Positions 35,339 through 43,263 of a stretch of DNA of 64,000 nucleotides are shown one piece after another. Position numbers and translations under genes: made by a program. The DNA comes from RUG14199 sp964629225 (GTDB taxonomy: Bacteria; Bacillota; Clostridia; Oscillospirales; CAG-272). The DNA is taken from NCBI GenBank assembly GCA_964629225.1, contig CAZVQC010000005.1, positions 38,909 to 102,908 on the forward strand, read 5' to 3'. Position 1 is the stretch's first letter. The number at the start of each line of letters is the position of its first letter. The notes beneath the pieces were generated by a model. The model did no database searches. It was not told the DNA's origin and saw only the letters and a list, made by a program, of their open reading frames with translations.

Positions 35339-35515
35339 TTATTTGTATTTGCGTTTGCGAGCAGCTTCGGATTTCTTCTTTCTCTTTACGCTGGGCTTCT
35401 CATAGCACTCTCTCTTGCGAAGCTCTGCCTGAATACCGGAACGCTGGCACTGACGTTTGAAACGACGAAGCGCACTGTCAAGGGACTCACCCTCTTTTAC
35501 TCTGATCTCAGCCAT
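35339..35515 (-). CDS. rpsU: 30S ribosomal protein S21
   Basis: Small-subunit protein needed for initiation. 58 residues read from the sequence: MAEIRVKEGESLDSALRRF at the start and a very basic C-terminus ending RKRKYK, standard for Firmicute S21. AGGGAGGG precedes the ATG. Single-gene unit with own promoter and terminator; no dnaG or gatB-like gene next to it. Short enough to be missed by default length cut-offs. Confidence 0.96.
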   Translation of the reverse strand: MAEIRVKEGESLDSALRRFKRQCQRSGIQAELRKRECYEKPSVKRKKKSEAARKRKYK

Positions 35516-35562
35516 CTTTATCCCTCCCTTCGCAATTAGGAACTTGAGAATTTCTCCTGGTT

Positions 35563-35592
35563 ATTATAGCACGGGACAATGCCCCGTGTCAA
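35563..35592 (-). promoter_or_regulatory. Promoter of rpsU with inverted repeat in the spacer
   Basis: Minus-strand TTGACA (35587-35592), 18-base spacer, TATAAT (35563-35568). CACGGG (35570-35575) and CCCGTG (35583-35588) form a 6-bp inverted repeat that fills the spacer and enters the -35 box, a possible repressor site. Confidence 0.75.
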
Positions 35593-35634
35593 TAGCAAAA
35601 TGGCGATTTTTTGATTTTTTCCGTGGTTTTTCCG

Positions 35635-35750
35635 AGGGAGGGGAGATATTGCGGGGGAAGTTTTTTTGCAAAAAAAGTTATCCCGAGAACCCAAAAAATG
35701 CAAGCTTTTTCGGTGAACCTCCGACTCTTCCGAAACGGACTGTCTCCCCC
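35635..35750 (-). repeat. Dispersed intergenic repeat, copy A (minus orientation)
   Basis: Degenerate copy of the family described at 62461. Palindromic core AAGTTTTTTTGC plus AAAAAAAGTT near 35660-35681 within a CGGG...CCCG pair. Read on the minus strand it runs CCGTTTCGG ... TTTTTTGGG ... core ... TCTCCCC, the family order. Confidence 0.55.
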
Positions 35751-35816
35751 TCTCAAAGACTGCGGACAGCGCGACGATCCGGTCATGCCGAGAGAAAAAC
35801 TTCACCGATCAGCCTT

Positions 35817-35919
35817 CCTTGGAACGTGAGAAAAACACTCGCCAATGCCCTTCCCAAAAGTTATTTGGAAGGGGTTTGGGGAGGGCTTTTTTGAAAAAAA
35901 GCCCTCCCCAATAAATCCC
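35817..35919 (+). repeat. Dispersed intergenic repeat, copy B, serving as leuS terminator
   Basis: Plus-orientation copy: GGAACGTGAGAAAAACACTC module (35821-35840), then a T-rich/G-rich linker and a perfect 15-bp stem GGGGAGGGCTTTTTT (35878-35892) with AAAAAAGCCCTCCCC (35895-35909). The stem is 23 bases beyond the leuS stop and should end the leuS operon transcript. With copy A it fills most of the 416-base rpsU-leuS gap. Confidence 0.75.
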
Positions 35920-35931
35920 TCGTAAAAATTC

Positions 35932-38337
35932 TTATTTTGCCACAATGTTGACGATCTTGCCGGGAACGTAGATCTCTTTGATGACGGTCTTTCCGTCAAG
36001 GATCGCTTTTATCCTGTCATCGGCTTTTGCGGCGGCGATGACGGTAGCCGCATCGGCACCTGCGGGCACCTTAACGGTAGCACGGAGCTTTCCGGAGATC
36101 TGAACCGGCACCTCGACGGTGTCGTCCACGCACTTGGACTCATCGTAGCTGCTCCAAGGAGCGAGAGCCGCCATTCCCTCGAAGCCGCACATCTCCCAAA
36201 GTTCCTCGGTAACGTGAGGAGCGAAGGGATTGAGCAGAGTGATGAAGGTCCTCATCTCGCCCTTTGTGATGCTGCCCTTGTCGGAGATCTCATTAAGAAG
36301 AGACATGAGAGCGGCGATGGCGGTGTTGAACTTCATGTTTTCGATGTCGCTTGAGACCTTCTTCACCGTCTTGTGGAAGGAGGATTCAAGCTCCTTCGAA
36401 TAGGAGTCGCCGTCCACCAAAATATCAAACAGATTCCAAACACGGTCGATGAATCTCTTGCAGCCCTTGACGCTGCTGTCTGACCAGGGTGCCGCCTTCT
36501 CATAGTCGCCCATGAAAAGGACATAAGTTCTGAGAACGTCCGCACCGTATTCGTCCACCACGTCGTTGGGATCCACCACATTGCCCTTGGACTTGCTCAT
36601 CTTTTCCCCGTCGGGACCGAGAATGAGTCCCTGGGCAGTTCTCTTGGCGTAGGGCTCGGAATAAGGCACCACGCCCAGGTCGAAGAGGAACTTGTACCAG
36701 AACCTTGAGTAGATAAGGTGGCGGGTAACATGCTCCATACCGCCATTGTACCAATCGACGGGGAGCCAGTATCTCAGCTTTTCCTCAGCCGCCAAAGCAT
36801 CGGCATTGTGGGGATCGATGTAACGGAGGAAGTACCAAGACGAGCCTGCCCACTGAGGCATGGTGTCGGTCTCCCGTCTCGCCTTGCCGCCGCAGTGGGG
36901 ACAAACGCAGTCCACGAAGGTCTCCACCTTGGCAAGAGGGCTCTCGCCGTCGGTACCCGGCTCGAAATTCTTCATTTCGGGAAGCCTTAACGGAAGCTCC
37001 TCATAGGGCACTGCAACGATACCGCACTTGGGGCAGTGGATGAGGGGGATGGGTTCTCCCCAATATCTCTGTCTGTTGAACGCCCAGTCCTTCATCTTGT
37101 ACTGAACACCGGCCTCACCGATGCCCTTTTCTTCGAGGAAGGCGATCATTTTTTCAATGGAATCCTTCTTGTTGTCGATGCCGTTCAAAAAGTCGGAATT
37201 GACCACCACACCGTCGCCGGTGTAGGCTTCCTTCTCAATATCTCCGCCTTTTATCACCTCGATGATGTCGATACCGAACTTCTTTGCGAATTCCCAGTCA
37301 CGGCTGTCGTGGGCGGGAACTGCCATGATAGCGCCGGTACCGTAGCCCATCATAACGTAGTCGGAGATGAAGATAGGTATCTCCTTGCCGTTCACCGGAT
37401 TGATGCCGGAGAGACCTTCTATCTTAACGCCGGTCTTGTCCTTGTTAAGCTGTGTCCTCTCAAGCTCCGTCTTCTTGGCACATTCGTTTTTATAATTTTC
37501 AAGTTCTCCGTAGTTGGAGATGGAGTCTTTGTACTTCTCGATAAGAGGATGTTCGGGAGCCATTACCATGAAAGTGACTCCGAAGAGCGTGTCGGGACGG
37601 GTGGTGTAGATGCGGAGCTTCTCGTCTGTTCCCTTCACGTCGAAATCCACGAAGGCACCCTTGGATTTTCCTATCCAGTTGACCTGCTGCATCTTCACGT
37701 TGGGAAGGTAGTCCACCTCCTCAAGGCCCTCAAGGAGCCTGTCGGCGTACTCGGTGATGCGCAAATACCAAACGTCCTTGGAGCGCTGAACTATCTCGCT
37801 GTGGCAAATGTCGCAGTGACCGCCCTGAGAATCCTCATTGGACAGCACCACCTTGCAGGAGGGGCAGTAGTTCACAAGAGTCTTGTCACGGAAGACGAGA
37901 CCCTTTTCGAACATCTTGAGGAAGATCCACTGAGTCCACTTGTAGTAGTCCTCCTCCGTGGTGTCGATCACTCTGTTCCAATCGAAGGAGAAGCCCACAC
38001 GGCGAAGCTGAGAGGAGAACCTCTCGATGTTCATGTCGGTGACCTTTCTCGGATGGATGCCGGTTTTGATAGCGTAATTCTCCGTCGGGAGACCGAAGGC
38101 GTCAAATCCGATGGGGAAAAGCACGTTGTAGCCCTCTTTTCTCCTCTTTCTCGACACTACTTCAAGCCCGGAATAGGCCTTGATATGACCCACGTGCATT
38201 CCCGCTCCGCTGGGGTAGGGGAACTCAACGAGAGCGTAGAACTTGGGCTTGTCGCTCGTGTCCTCTGCGTGGAAAACGCCGCTCTCCTCCCACTTTTTCT
38301 GCCATTTTGCTTCTGTTTTTCTGAAATCGTATTTCAT
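35932..38337 (-). CDS. leuS: Leucyl-tRNA synthetase
   Basis: Class I synthetase, 801 residues. FPYPSGAGMHVGHIK contains the HIGH motif (HVGH); a zinc-type cysteine cluster CPSCKVVLSNE...CDICH is in the first 190 residues; CP1 editing domain (about 215-410) with TRPDTLFGVTFMV and MAVPAHDSRD; DGEKMSKSKGNVVDP is the KMSKS motif near 575; C-terminal anticodon and leucine-specific domains are complete. Follows rsfS by 24 bases. Confidence 0.97.
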   Translation of the reverse strand: MKYDFRKTEAKWQKKWEESGVFHAEDTSDKPKFYALVEFPYPSGAGMHVGHIKAYSGLEVVSRKRRKEGYNVLFPIGFDAFGLPTENYAIKTGIHPRKVTDMNIERFSSQLRRVGFSFDWNRVIDTTEEDYYKWTQWIFLKMFEKGLVFRDKTLVNYCPSCKVVLSNEDSQGGHCDICHSEIVQRSKDVWYLRITEYADRLLEGLEEVDYLPNVKMQQVNWIGKSKGAFVDFDVKGTDEKLRIYTTRPDTLFGVTFMVMAPEHPLIEKYKDSISNYGELENYKNECAKKTELERTQLNKDKTGVKIEGLSGINPVNGKEIPIFISDYVMMGYGTGAIMAVPAHDSRDWEFAKKFGIDIIEVIKGGDIEKEAYTGDGVVVNSDFLNGIDNKKDSIEKMIAFLEEKGIGEAGVQYKMKDWAFNRQRYWGEPIPLIHCPKCGIVAVPYEELPLRLPEMKNFEPGTDGESPLAKVETFVDCVCPHCGGKARRETDTMPQWAGSSWYFLRYIDPHNADALAAEEKLRYWLPVDWYNGGMEHVTRHLIYSRFWYKFLFDLGVVPYSEPYAKRTAQGLILGPDGEKMSKSKGNVVDPNDVVDEYGADVLRTYVLFMGDYEKAAPWSDSSVKGCKRFIDRVWNLFDILVDGDSYSKELESSFHKTVKKVSSDIENMKFNTAIAALMSLLNEISDKGSITKGEMRTFITLLNPFAPHVTEELWEMCGFEGMAALAPWSSYDESKCVDDTVEVPVQISGKLRATVKVPAGADAATVIAAAKADDRIKAILDGKTVIKEIYVPGKIVNIVAK

Positions 38338-38361
38338 AAGTACTCCGAATCAACGAATTTC

Positions 38362-38766
38362 TCAGTCTTCCGTCGTGAGGCTTGAGATATCCTCCTCAAC
38401 GGTGCCCTCGTAGAGCTTGTCGATATTATAAAAATCTCTTGCATCCCGACCGAAAATATGGACGATGACACTGCCGTAATCCAGCAGTATCCAGCTGTCA
38501 CCTCTGCCGCCCTCAACGTGACCGGGCTCGATGCCGCACTGAGTCATCCGGAACTCCACCTCGTCCGCAAGGGACTTCACCTGAGTGCGGGAGTTACCGG
38601 TGCAAAGCACGAAGTAGTCTGAAAGGGTGGTCTGCTCCTCCACATGAAGAAGCTTCAGATCCCTTGCCTTCTTTGCATCCAATACGGCGATGATGAATTC
38701 GGCAGTCTGCTTTGGAGACGCGTCCGTCGGAAGCGTCAAAGCCTCGTTTTTCATTTCATTTTCCAT
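38362..38766 (-). CDS. rsfS: Ribosome silencing factor RsfS
   Basis: Binds L14 on the 50S subunit and blocks subunit joining in starvation. 134 residues; core LLHVEEQTTLSDYFVLCTGNS and GDSWILLDYGSVIVHIF are canonical; extra N-terminal 14 and acidic C-terminal residues. GAAAGGGG precedes the ATG. Part of yhbY-nadD-yqeK-LCP-rsfS-leuS, an expanded form of the common nadD-yqeK-rsfS operon. Confidence 0.95.
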   Translation of the reverse strand: MENEMKNEALTLPTDASPKQTAEFIIAVLDAKKARDLKLLHVEEQTTLSDYFVLCTGNSRTQVKSLADEVEFRMTQCGIEPGHVEGGRGDSWILLDYGSVIVHIFGRDARDFYNIDKLYEGTVEEDISSLTTED

Positions 38767-38834
38767 TGTTTTTCCCCTTTCATGTTATCTTTTTTTGTGA
38801 TGTTATCTTGATGACGTCATCGGGGGCCCCTTCG

Positions 38835-40076
38835 TCAGGTCTTGGGCGTTTCCTCTCCGCTTACAAGGCCCGCCGCACTGTAGACGTACTCCAGCGCCTT
38901 CTCTTTGGGAGCACTGTAGATGGTGCCGCCGTCGTCAAAGATCCGATCCGGGTCGAAGTTCTCGTCGGTGATGCCCGCTCCGGAGTAGTTGAAGTAGGTG
39001 GAGATGATATCAAGAGTTGCCGCCCGGTTGATGTGGTAATAAGAAAGTCCGTCGGTGCCGGGTGCGGAATTTCCGGGGATCGTGATGAAGATAACGTTCT
39101 TAAGAGCGACTCCCGCCAGCTTGTCCGCAAAATAGATCATGTCGGTGGTGGACAGGTTGGTCACAAGGTTCTCGCTGATTATGCCGCAGATCTTGGTGAA
39201 GTTGAGAAGCCCCATCTTGTTCTTGAGAGTGTCAAACAGGGATGCCATGAAGAGCTTCTGCATGTTGCCCCTTCCTATATCACCCTGAGCATAGGTGGCG
39301 CGGTAGCGGACCACCTGCTCCGCCTGCTTGCCGTTCAGAGTCTGTTTTCCCGCCTTGATATTGATAGTCAAGTTCTGATAGGGGTCAGTGTAGTACATAT
39401 CCTGGGGAACGTCCATCTCAACGCCACCTAAAGCGTCCACGATATTGACGAACTGATCCAGGTCCATGATGCCGTAGTAGTGGATGGGCATTCCGAGGTT
39501 CTTGCCCACAAAGTCCGCATAGCCCTTGATGCCCTCGAAGTCCGGGTTCTCGGCGGAGTCATCCTTGTAGTAGTTGAAAACGCCGTTCATCTTGTGGTAC
39601 CAGTAGCCGTCATAGTCAACGTAGGTGTCGCGGGGGAGCTGCATCACCCTGAGCGTCTGGTCTGCCGCATTGAAATTGATGAGCAGAGACACATCGCAGA
39701 GGTTAGCCGCTCTGTCGTGACCCACGATGAGGAAATTGTAGATGTCCTCATCCAGCCTCACGTCGGTGAGATTGGCATCGTCGGATTCCGCAGCGGGGTC
39801 TGTTGGAGGAACATAGCCGACGCTTGCGGGCTGTTTCGGTTTCATTGAATCGATGATAGCCGAGAAGAGTCCCGCCTCCTTGAGGATGAAGAGAAGCAAA
39901 AGGAAGCCGGCGATGACCGCCGCGGTTATGCTGACCACCTTAAGGCTCTTGGGGATCCTTGACTTGTTACCGCTTTTCTTTGAGCTCATCTCGGAGATGT
40001 CACGCTTTGCGCCCCGACCGTTTCCGTCTTGAGGGCGAGCCGTTCTTCTCCTATCTCCGTTTTGACCGTTATTCAT
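38835..40076 (-). CDS. LytR-CpsA-Psr family glycopolymer ligase
   Basis: LCP enzyme that attaches anionic glycopolymers to peptidoglycan outside the cell. 413 residues: basic, disordered cytoplasmic start of about 45 residues, one membrane helix near 46-66, then the LCP domain beginning IYNFLIVGHDR, with RVMQLPRDTYVD and the GGVEMDVPQDM and RYRATYAQGDIGR blocks carrying the pyrophosphate-binding Arg/Asp residues. ATG overlaps the yqeK stop. Confidence 0.9.
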   Translation of the reverse strand: MNNGQNGDRRRTARPQDGNGRGAKRDISEMSSKKSGNKSRIPKSLKVVSITAAVIAGFLLLLFILKEAGLFSAIIDSMKPKQPASVGYVPPTDPAAESDDANLTDVRLDEDIYNFLIVGHDRAANLCDVSLLINFNAADQTLRVMQLPRDTYVDYDGYWYHKMNGVFNYYKDDSAENPDFEGIKGYADFVGKNLGMPIHYYGIMDLDQFVNIVDALGGVEMDVPQDMYYTDPYQNLTINIKAGKQTLNGKQAEQVVRYRATYAQGDIGRGNMQKLFMASLFDTLKNKMGLLNFTKICGIISENLVTNLSTTDMIYFADKLAGVALKNVIFITIPGNSAPGTDGLSYYHINRAATLDIISTYFNYSGAGITDENFDPDRIFDDGGTIYSAPKEKALEYVYSAAGLVSGEETPKT

Positions 40077-40726
40077 AGAAATTTCTCCTTACCTTTCATC
40101 ACTTCGATGAAATAGTTCCGGGCTGCCACCGTATCGCCGTCTATGAGGGCTCCCTCTCCGATGAGGCAATTGACCGTCATGTCGAAGGAGAGCACCATGG
40201 TGTCGATGAGCACCTCAAGGGGGCTCTTATCTCCCTTTTCAAGAGACGAGTAGAAATGCTCCCTCAGTCGGATGCAGTCCTCAAAGGTCCTTGTCTTCTC
40301 AATGTAGTCGGCAAGATAGATGATGCTCTCAAAGAGCGTCATACCCCGTCTTCCGGTGGTGTGCCATCTGATGCCTCCTATGACGTTTTCCGATGCGAAG
40401 CTTGGAAAATCAAGTGTGATAAGTCGGGATGCGGTCTTCGCATGGAAGGTCTTGGGCGACAAAATGTCCTCACTTCCGACTATTATATCAAACTTCTTGC
40501 AATATTGCAACTGTTTTTCCAAAGTTTGCGCCTTGGTGATGTCGTGAAGCAACGCCGCCGCCCGAAGTTCCCACGTGCCGTCAAAGCCGAAGATCGAACC
40601 GAGAGTCGCCGCTTCCTCCTCCACAGCCAGAGTGTGAAGGTATCTTTTTTCGGTGAGATAGGGTCTGACTCTCTCCCGAAGGGAGGCTATCGCCTCCGGT
40701 GAAAAGCAAAATGAAGTTTCACTCAT
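40073..40726 (-). CDS. yqeK: YqeK family HD hydrolase
   Basis: HD-domain phosphohydrolase; Bacillus YqeK hydrolyses diadenosine tetraphosphate. About 217 residues; first metal His in RYLHTLAVE near 31-39, HD pair in LLHDITKAQ near 60, GGIRWHTTG near 119 and YLADYIEKTR near 137. ATG at 40726 with AAAGGA; an earlier ATG at 40753 lies inside the nadD end. Follows nadD as in Bacillus. Confidence 0.9.
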   Translation of the reverse strand: MSETSFCFSPEAIASLRERVRPYLTEKRYLHTLAVEEEAATLGSIFGFDGTWELRAAALLHDITKAQTLEKQLQYCKKFDIIVGSEDILSPKTFHAKTASRLITLDFPSFASENVIGGIRWHTTGRRGMTLFESIIYLADYIEKTRTFEDCIRLREHFYSSLEKGDKSPLEVLIDTMVLSFDMTVNCLIGEGALIDGDTVAARNYFIEVMKGKEKFL

Positions 40727-40739
40727 TATTTTTTCCTTT

Positions 40740-41354
40740 TTATTCCGCCTCATGCATCGAAGGACAGCCGTAGAGCCCGTTTTTTCTGATGATATCCATG
40801 ACCCCGTCCCGAACGTAGGGGGAGGAGCCTTCCCTTCTTATCTGCTCACGCACCTCGGTGGAGGATATCTCGGTGACAGCGGTGTCAAAAACGGTGATGC
40901 GTGCGCCGTATCTTTCATGAAATTTTTCGGCGCAGTCCCTCATTTTTTCAAGGGTGTCAAGATGCCTCGGCACCGCCACGAAGGAGCACTCCTTAAAAAG
41001 TTCCTCCGCCCTGTGCCATGTGTCGAGACTGAAGAGCATGTCGTCTCCGATAAAGAGAGTAACGTCCCCGAGGGGAGCGAAATGTCGGACGGTGTCGATG
41101 CTGTAGCTCTTCCCTTCCTTCTCCACCTCAAAAGCGGATACCTCCACACCGGGGATAACGTTCTCAAAGGCGGCGCGGCACATCTCAAGACGAAGGTCGC
41201 CGCATACCCCCCAATGAAGCGTTTTATGGGGCGGAATTCCCGCCGGCATTATTATCATTCGCCGAGGCCGAAAGCGGCTGAAAAGCGCCTCTATCGCCCT
41301 CTCGTGCCCTATGTGGGGCGGGGAGAAGGTGCCTCCGTAGATAGCTATCTTCAT
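40740..41354 (-). CDS. nadD: Nicotinate-nucleotide adenylyltransferase
   Basis: Converts nicotinate mononucleotide to deamido-NAD. 204 residues; nucleotidyltransferase signature GGTFSPPHIGHERA at 6-19, MPAGIPPHK near 57-65 and EISSTEVREQIR near 170. ATG shares bases with the yhbY stop (ATGA). Together with nadK supplies NAD(P), though from a different operon. Confidence 0.95.
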   Translation of the reverse strand: MKIAIYGGTFSPPHIGHERAIEALFSRFRPRRMIIMPAGIPPHKTLHWGVCGDLRLEMCRAAFENVIPGVEVSAFEVEKEGKSYSIDTVRHFAPLGDVTLFIGDDMLFSLDTWHRAEELFKECSFVAVPRHLDTLEKMRDCAEKFHERYGARITVFDTAVTEISSTEVREQIRREGSSPYVRDGVMDIIRKNGLYGCPSMHEAE

Positions 41355-41638
41355 AGCTCGATCTTCTTTTTCTTTTTCGACTCTCTGTAGAGCACGAAGC
41401 AGCGCCCCACAACGGACACCACGTCGGATGCGGTCTTCTCCGATATCTCGTCAGCCGCCTCCCTTGCGGAGTATCCGCTGTTCTCAAGTGCTTTTATTTT
41501 TATCAGCTCCCTTGCCTCAAGAGCCTCGTTAAGTCTTCTGACTATCTCCTCTGTAACTCCGCCCTTTCCTATCTGGAAGATGGCATCGTAGTCGTTGGCC
41601 ATGGAGCGAAGAGTCGCTCTCTCTTTGCTAGTCAACAT
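41351..41638 (-). CDS. yhbY: YhbY-type CRM-domain RNA-binding protein
   Basis: Single CRM domain protein associated with 50S assembly. 95 residues: LTSKERATLRSMAND, the loop FQIGKGGVTE and LIKIKALENSG are the family core; lysine-rich tail. First of the nadD-yqeK-rsfS cluster; 14 bases after rdgB. aroE and yqeH of the Bacillus version are missing. Confidence 0.92.
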   Translation of the reverse strand: MLTSKERATLRSMANDYDAIFQIGKGGVTEEIVRRLNEALEARELIKIKALENSGYSAREAADEISEKTASDVVSVVGRCFVLYRESKKKKKIEL

Positions 41639-41652
41639 CTTTGATCCTTTCC

Positions 41653-42333
41653 TCAGCCTGCGAAGACGGCGTTCAGAAGTTTTGCCATCTTTTCCACCGC
41701 ACGGCCTCTGTGACTGTTTTCGTTTTTTTCATCCGGAGTCATCTCCGCAAAGCTTTTTTTCGCCTCGGGAACGAAGAACAGAGGGTCGTAGCCGAAGCCG
41801 GAATGCCCCGTCCTCTTTTCCAGTATCTCCCCCGTCACCTCGCCTCGGACGGTGAACACGTCCACGTCTCTTGAGGATCTCACGTCCGCAAGGGCATCAA
41901 GGTCTCCTCTGTCCGCAAGCTCCTTGGGGATGACGATGTCCCGTGCCTTTGGGATGACGAGCGCCATCACGCAGACAAAGGAGGCACTGCGGTCACAAAC
42001 TCCCTCCATTTCGGAAAGGAGCTTCTCGTTGTTCTTCTCGTAGTCGTGCTCCACTCCCGCATATCTTGCGGAAAAGATGCCGGGGGCACCTCCGAGAGCA
42101 TTCACGGACAGTCCCGAATCGTCCGCAAGGGCGATGTATCCACGCCGCGCGGCGGCAGATGCCTTGATGACGGCGTTTTCCTCAAAGGTGGTGCCGTCCT
42201 CCGGGATGTCCTCGGTGATGCCGATGTCGGCAAGGGACAGAAGGCGGAACGAGAAGTCCACCTTGTCCGAAAGGAGCCGCGTCAGCTCCGATATCTTGTT
42301 TTTATTTGAGGTTGCAAGAACGAATTCTACCAT
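41653..42333 (-). CDS. rdgB: Non-canonical purine NTP pyrophosphatase (RdgB/HAM1)
   Basis: Hydrolyses dITP/XTP to clean the nucleotide pool. 226 residues from MVEFVLATSNKNKISEL; conserved TFEENAVIKA, ADDSGLSVNALGGAPG and HSGFGYDPLFFVPE blocks. The start is four bases past the ftsY stop, without a good ribosome site, so coupled translation is likely. An extension to 42375 would run inside ftsY. An insert around 110-150 makes it somewhat longer than the usual 200 residues. Confidence 0.93.
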   Translation of the reverse strand: MVEFVLATSNKNKISELTRLLSDKVDFSFRLLSLADIGITEDIPEDGTTFEENAVIKASAAARRGYIALADDSGLSVNALGGAPGIFSARYAGVEHDYEKNNEKLLSEMEGVCDRSASFVCVMALVIPKARDIVIPKELADRGDLDALADVRSSRDVDVFTVRGEVTGEILEKRTGHSGFGYDPLFFVPEAKKSFAEMTPDEKNENSHRGRAVEKMAKLLNAVFAG

Positions 42334-42337
42334 TACT

Positions 42338-43243
42338 TCAGTCGAGAAGTGCCGAGACGAACATGGCGGGGTCAAACTCTTGCATGTCGTCGATGCCTTC
42401 TCCCACTCCTATGAATTTCACGGGGATGTCCAAAACTCCCTTGATGGAGAAAACACATCCTCCTTTGGCTGTGCCGTCAAGCTTTGTGAGAACGAGGCCG
42501 GTGATATCGGCGGCGTTCTTGAATTCCTTAGCCTGGCTCACTGCGTTTTGACCTGTGGTGGCATCCAGCACCAATAGAGTCTCCCTTGCCGCATCGGGAA
42601 GTTCACGTGTCAACACCCGGTCGATCTTCGCCAGCTCATCCATCAGGTTCTTTTTGTTTTGAAGCCTTCCGGCGGTGTCCACTATGAGCACATCGCACCC
42701 CCGCTTCTTTGCCGCCTGTGCCGCATCGAAGACTACGGCGGCGGGGTCGCTTCCCTCATTCTGCTTGATGAGATCCACTCCCGCTCTGTCGGTCCACACC
42801 TGAAGCTGTTCTATGGCGGCGGCACGGAAGGTGTCGGCGGCTGCCACGAGAACGTTTTTGCCCTCAGCTTTCAGCTTCGCCGCTATCTTTCCTATGGTGG
42901 TGGTCTTTCCCACTCCGTTGACTCCGATGACGAGGATCACCGAGGGGGTGCTGGAGAGATCAAGCTCCTTTGCCTCTCCCACCTTGTCACGGAGTATCTC
43001 CCGAAGGGCGTCCTTTATCATGTCCGCCTCCTTCAGTCTTCCGTCACGGATCCGCTCCCGCAACTCCTCCATCACCTCTTCCGTGGTCTCGCCCCCCATG
43101 TCGGAACAATAGAGTATCTCCTCGATCTCCTCAAGAAGATCCTCATCTATCCGAACGAAGCTCTTCGCAACATTGTCAATCTGTGCGAACACCGCGTCCT
43201 TGGTCTTGGAAAGACCCTGTTTCAGTTTTTCAAAAAATCCCAT
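42338..43243 (-). CDS. ftsY: Signal recognition particle receptor FtsY
   Basis: GTPase docking SRP-ribosome complexes at the membrane. 301 residues, short form without a long acidic N-domain: NG domains with GVNGVGKTTTIGKIA (G1), DTFRAAAIEQL, DTAGRLQNKKNLMDEL (G3), TKLDGTAKGG (G4) and GVGEGIDDMQEF. ATG at 43243 after AAAGGAAAAG; ends of smc overlap the region just upstream. smc-ftsY order is conserved. Confidence 0.96.
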   Translation of the reverse strand: MGFFEKLKQGLSKTKDAVFAQIDNVAKSFVRIDEDLLEEIEEILYCSDMGGETTEEVMEELRERIRDGRLKEADMIKDALREILRDKVGEAKELDLSSTPSVILVIGVNGVGKTTTIGKIAAKLKAEGKNVLVAAADTFRAAAIEQLQVWTDRAGVDLIKQNEGSDPAAVVFDAAQAAKKRGCDVLIVDTAGRLQNKKNLMDELAKIDRVLTRELPDAARETLLVLDATTGQNAVSQAKEFKNAADITGLVLTKLDGTAKGGCVFSIKGVLDIPVKFIGVGEGIDDMQEFDPAMFVSALLD

Positions 43244-43263
43244 TTCTTTTCCTTTCGATACTG

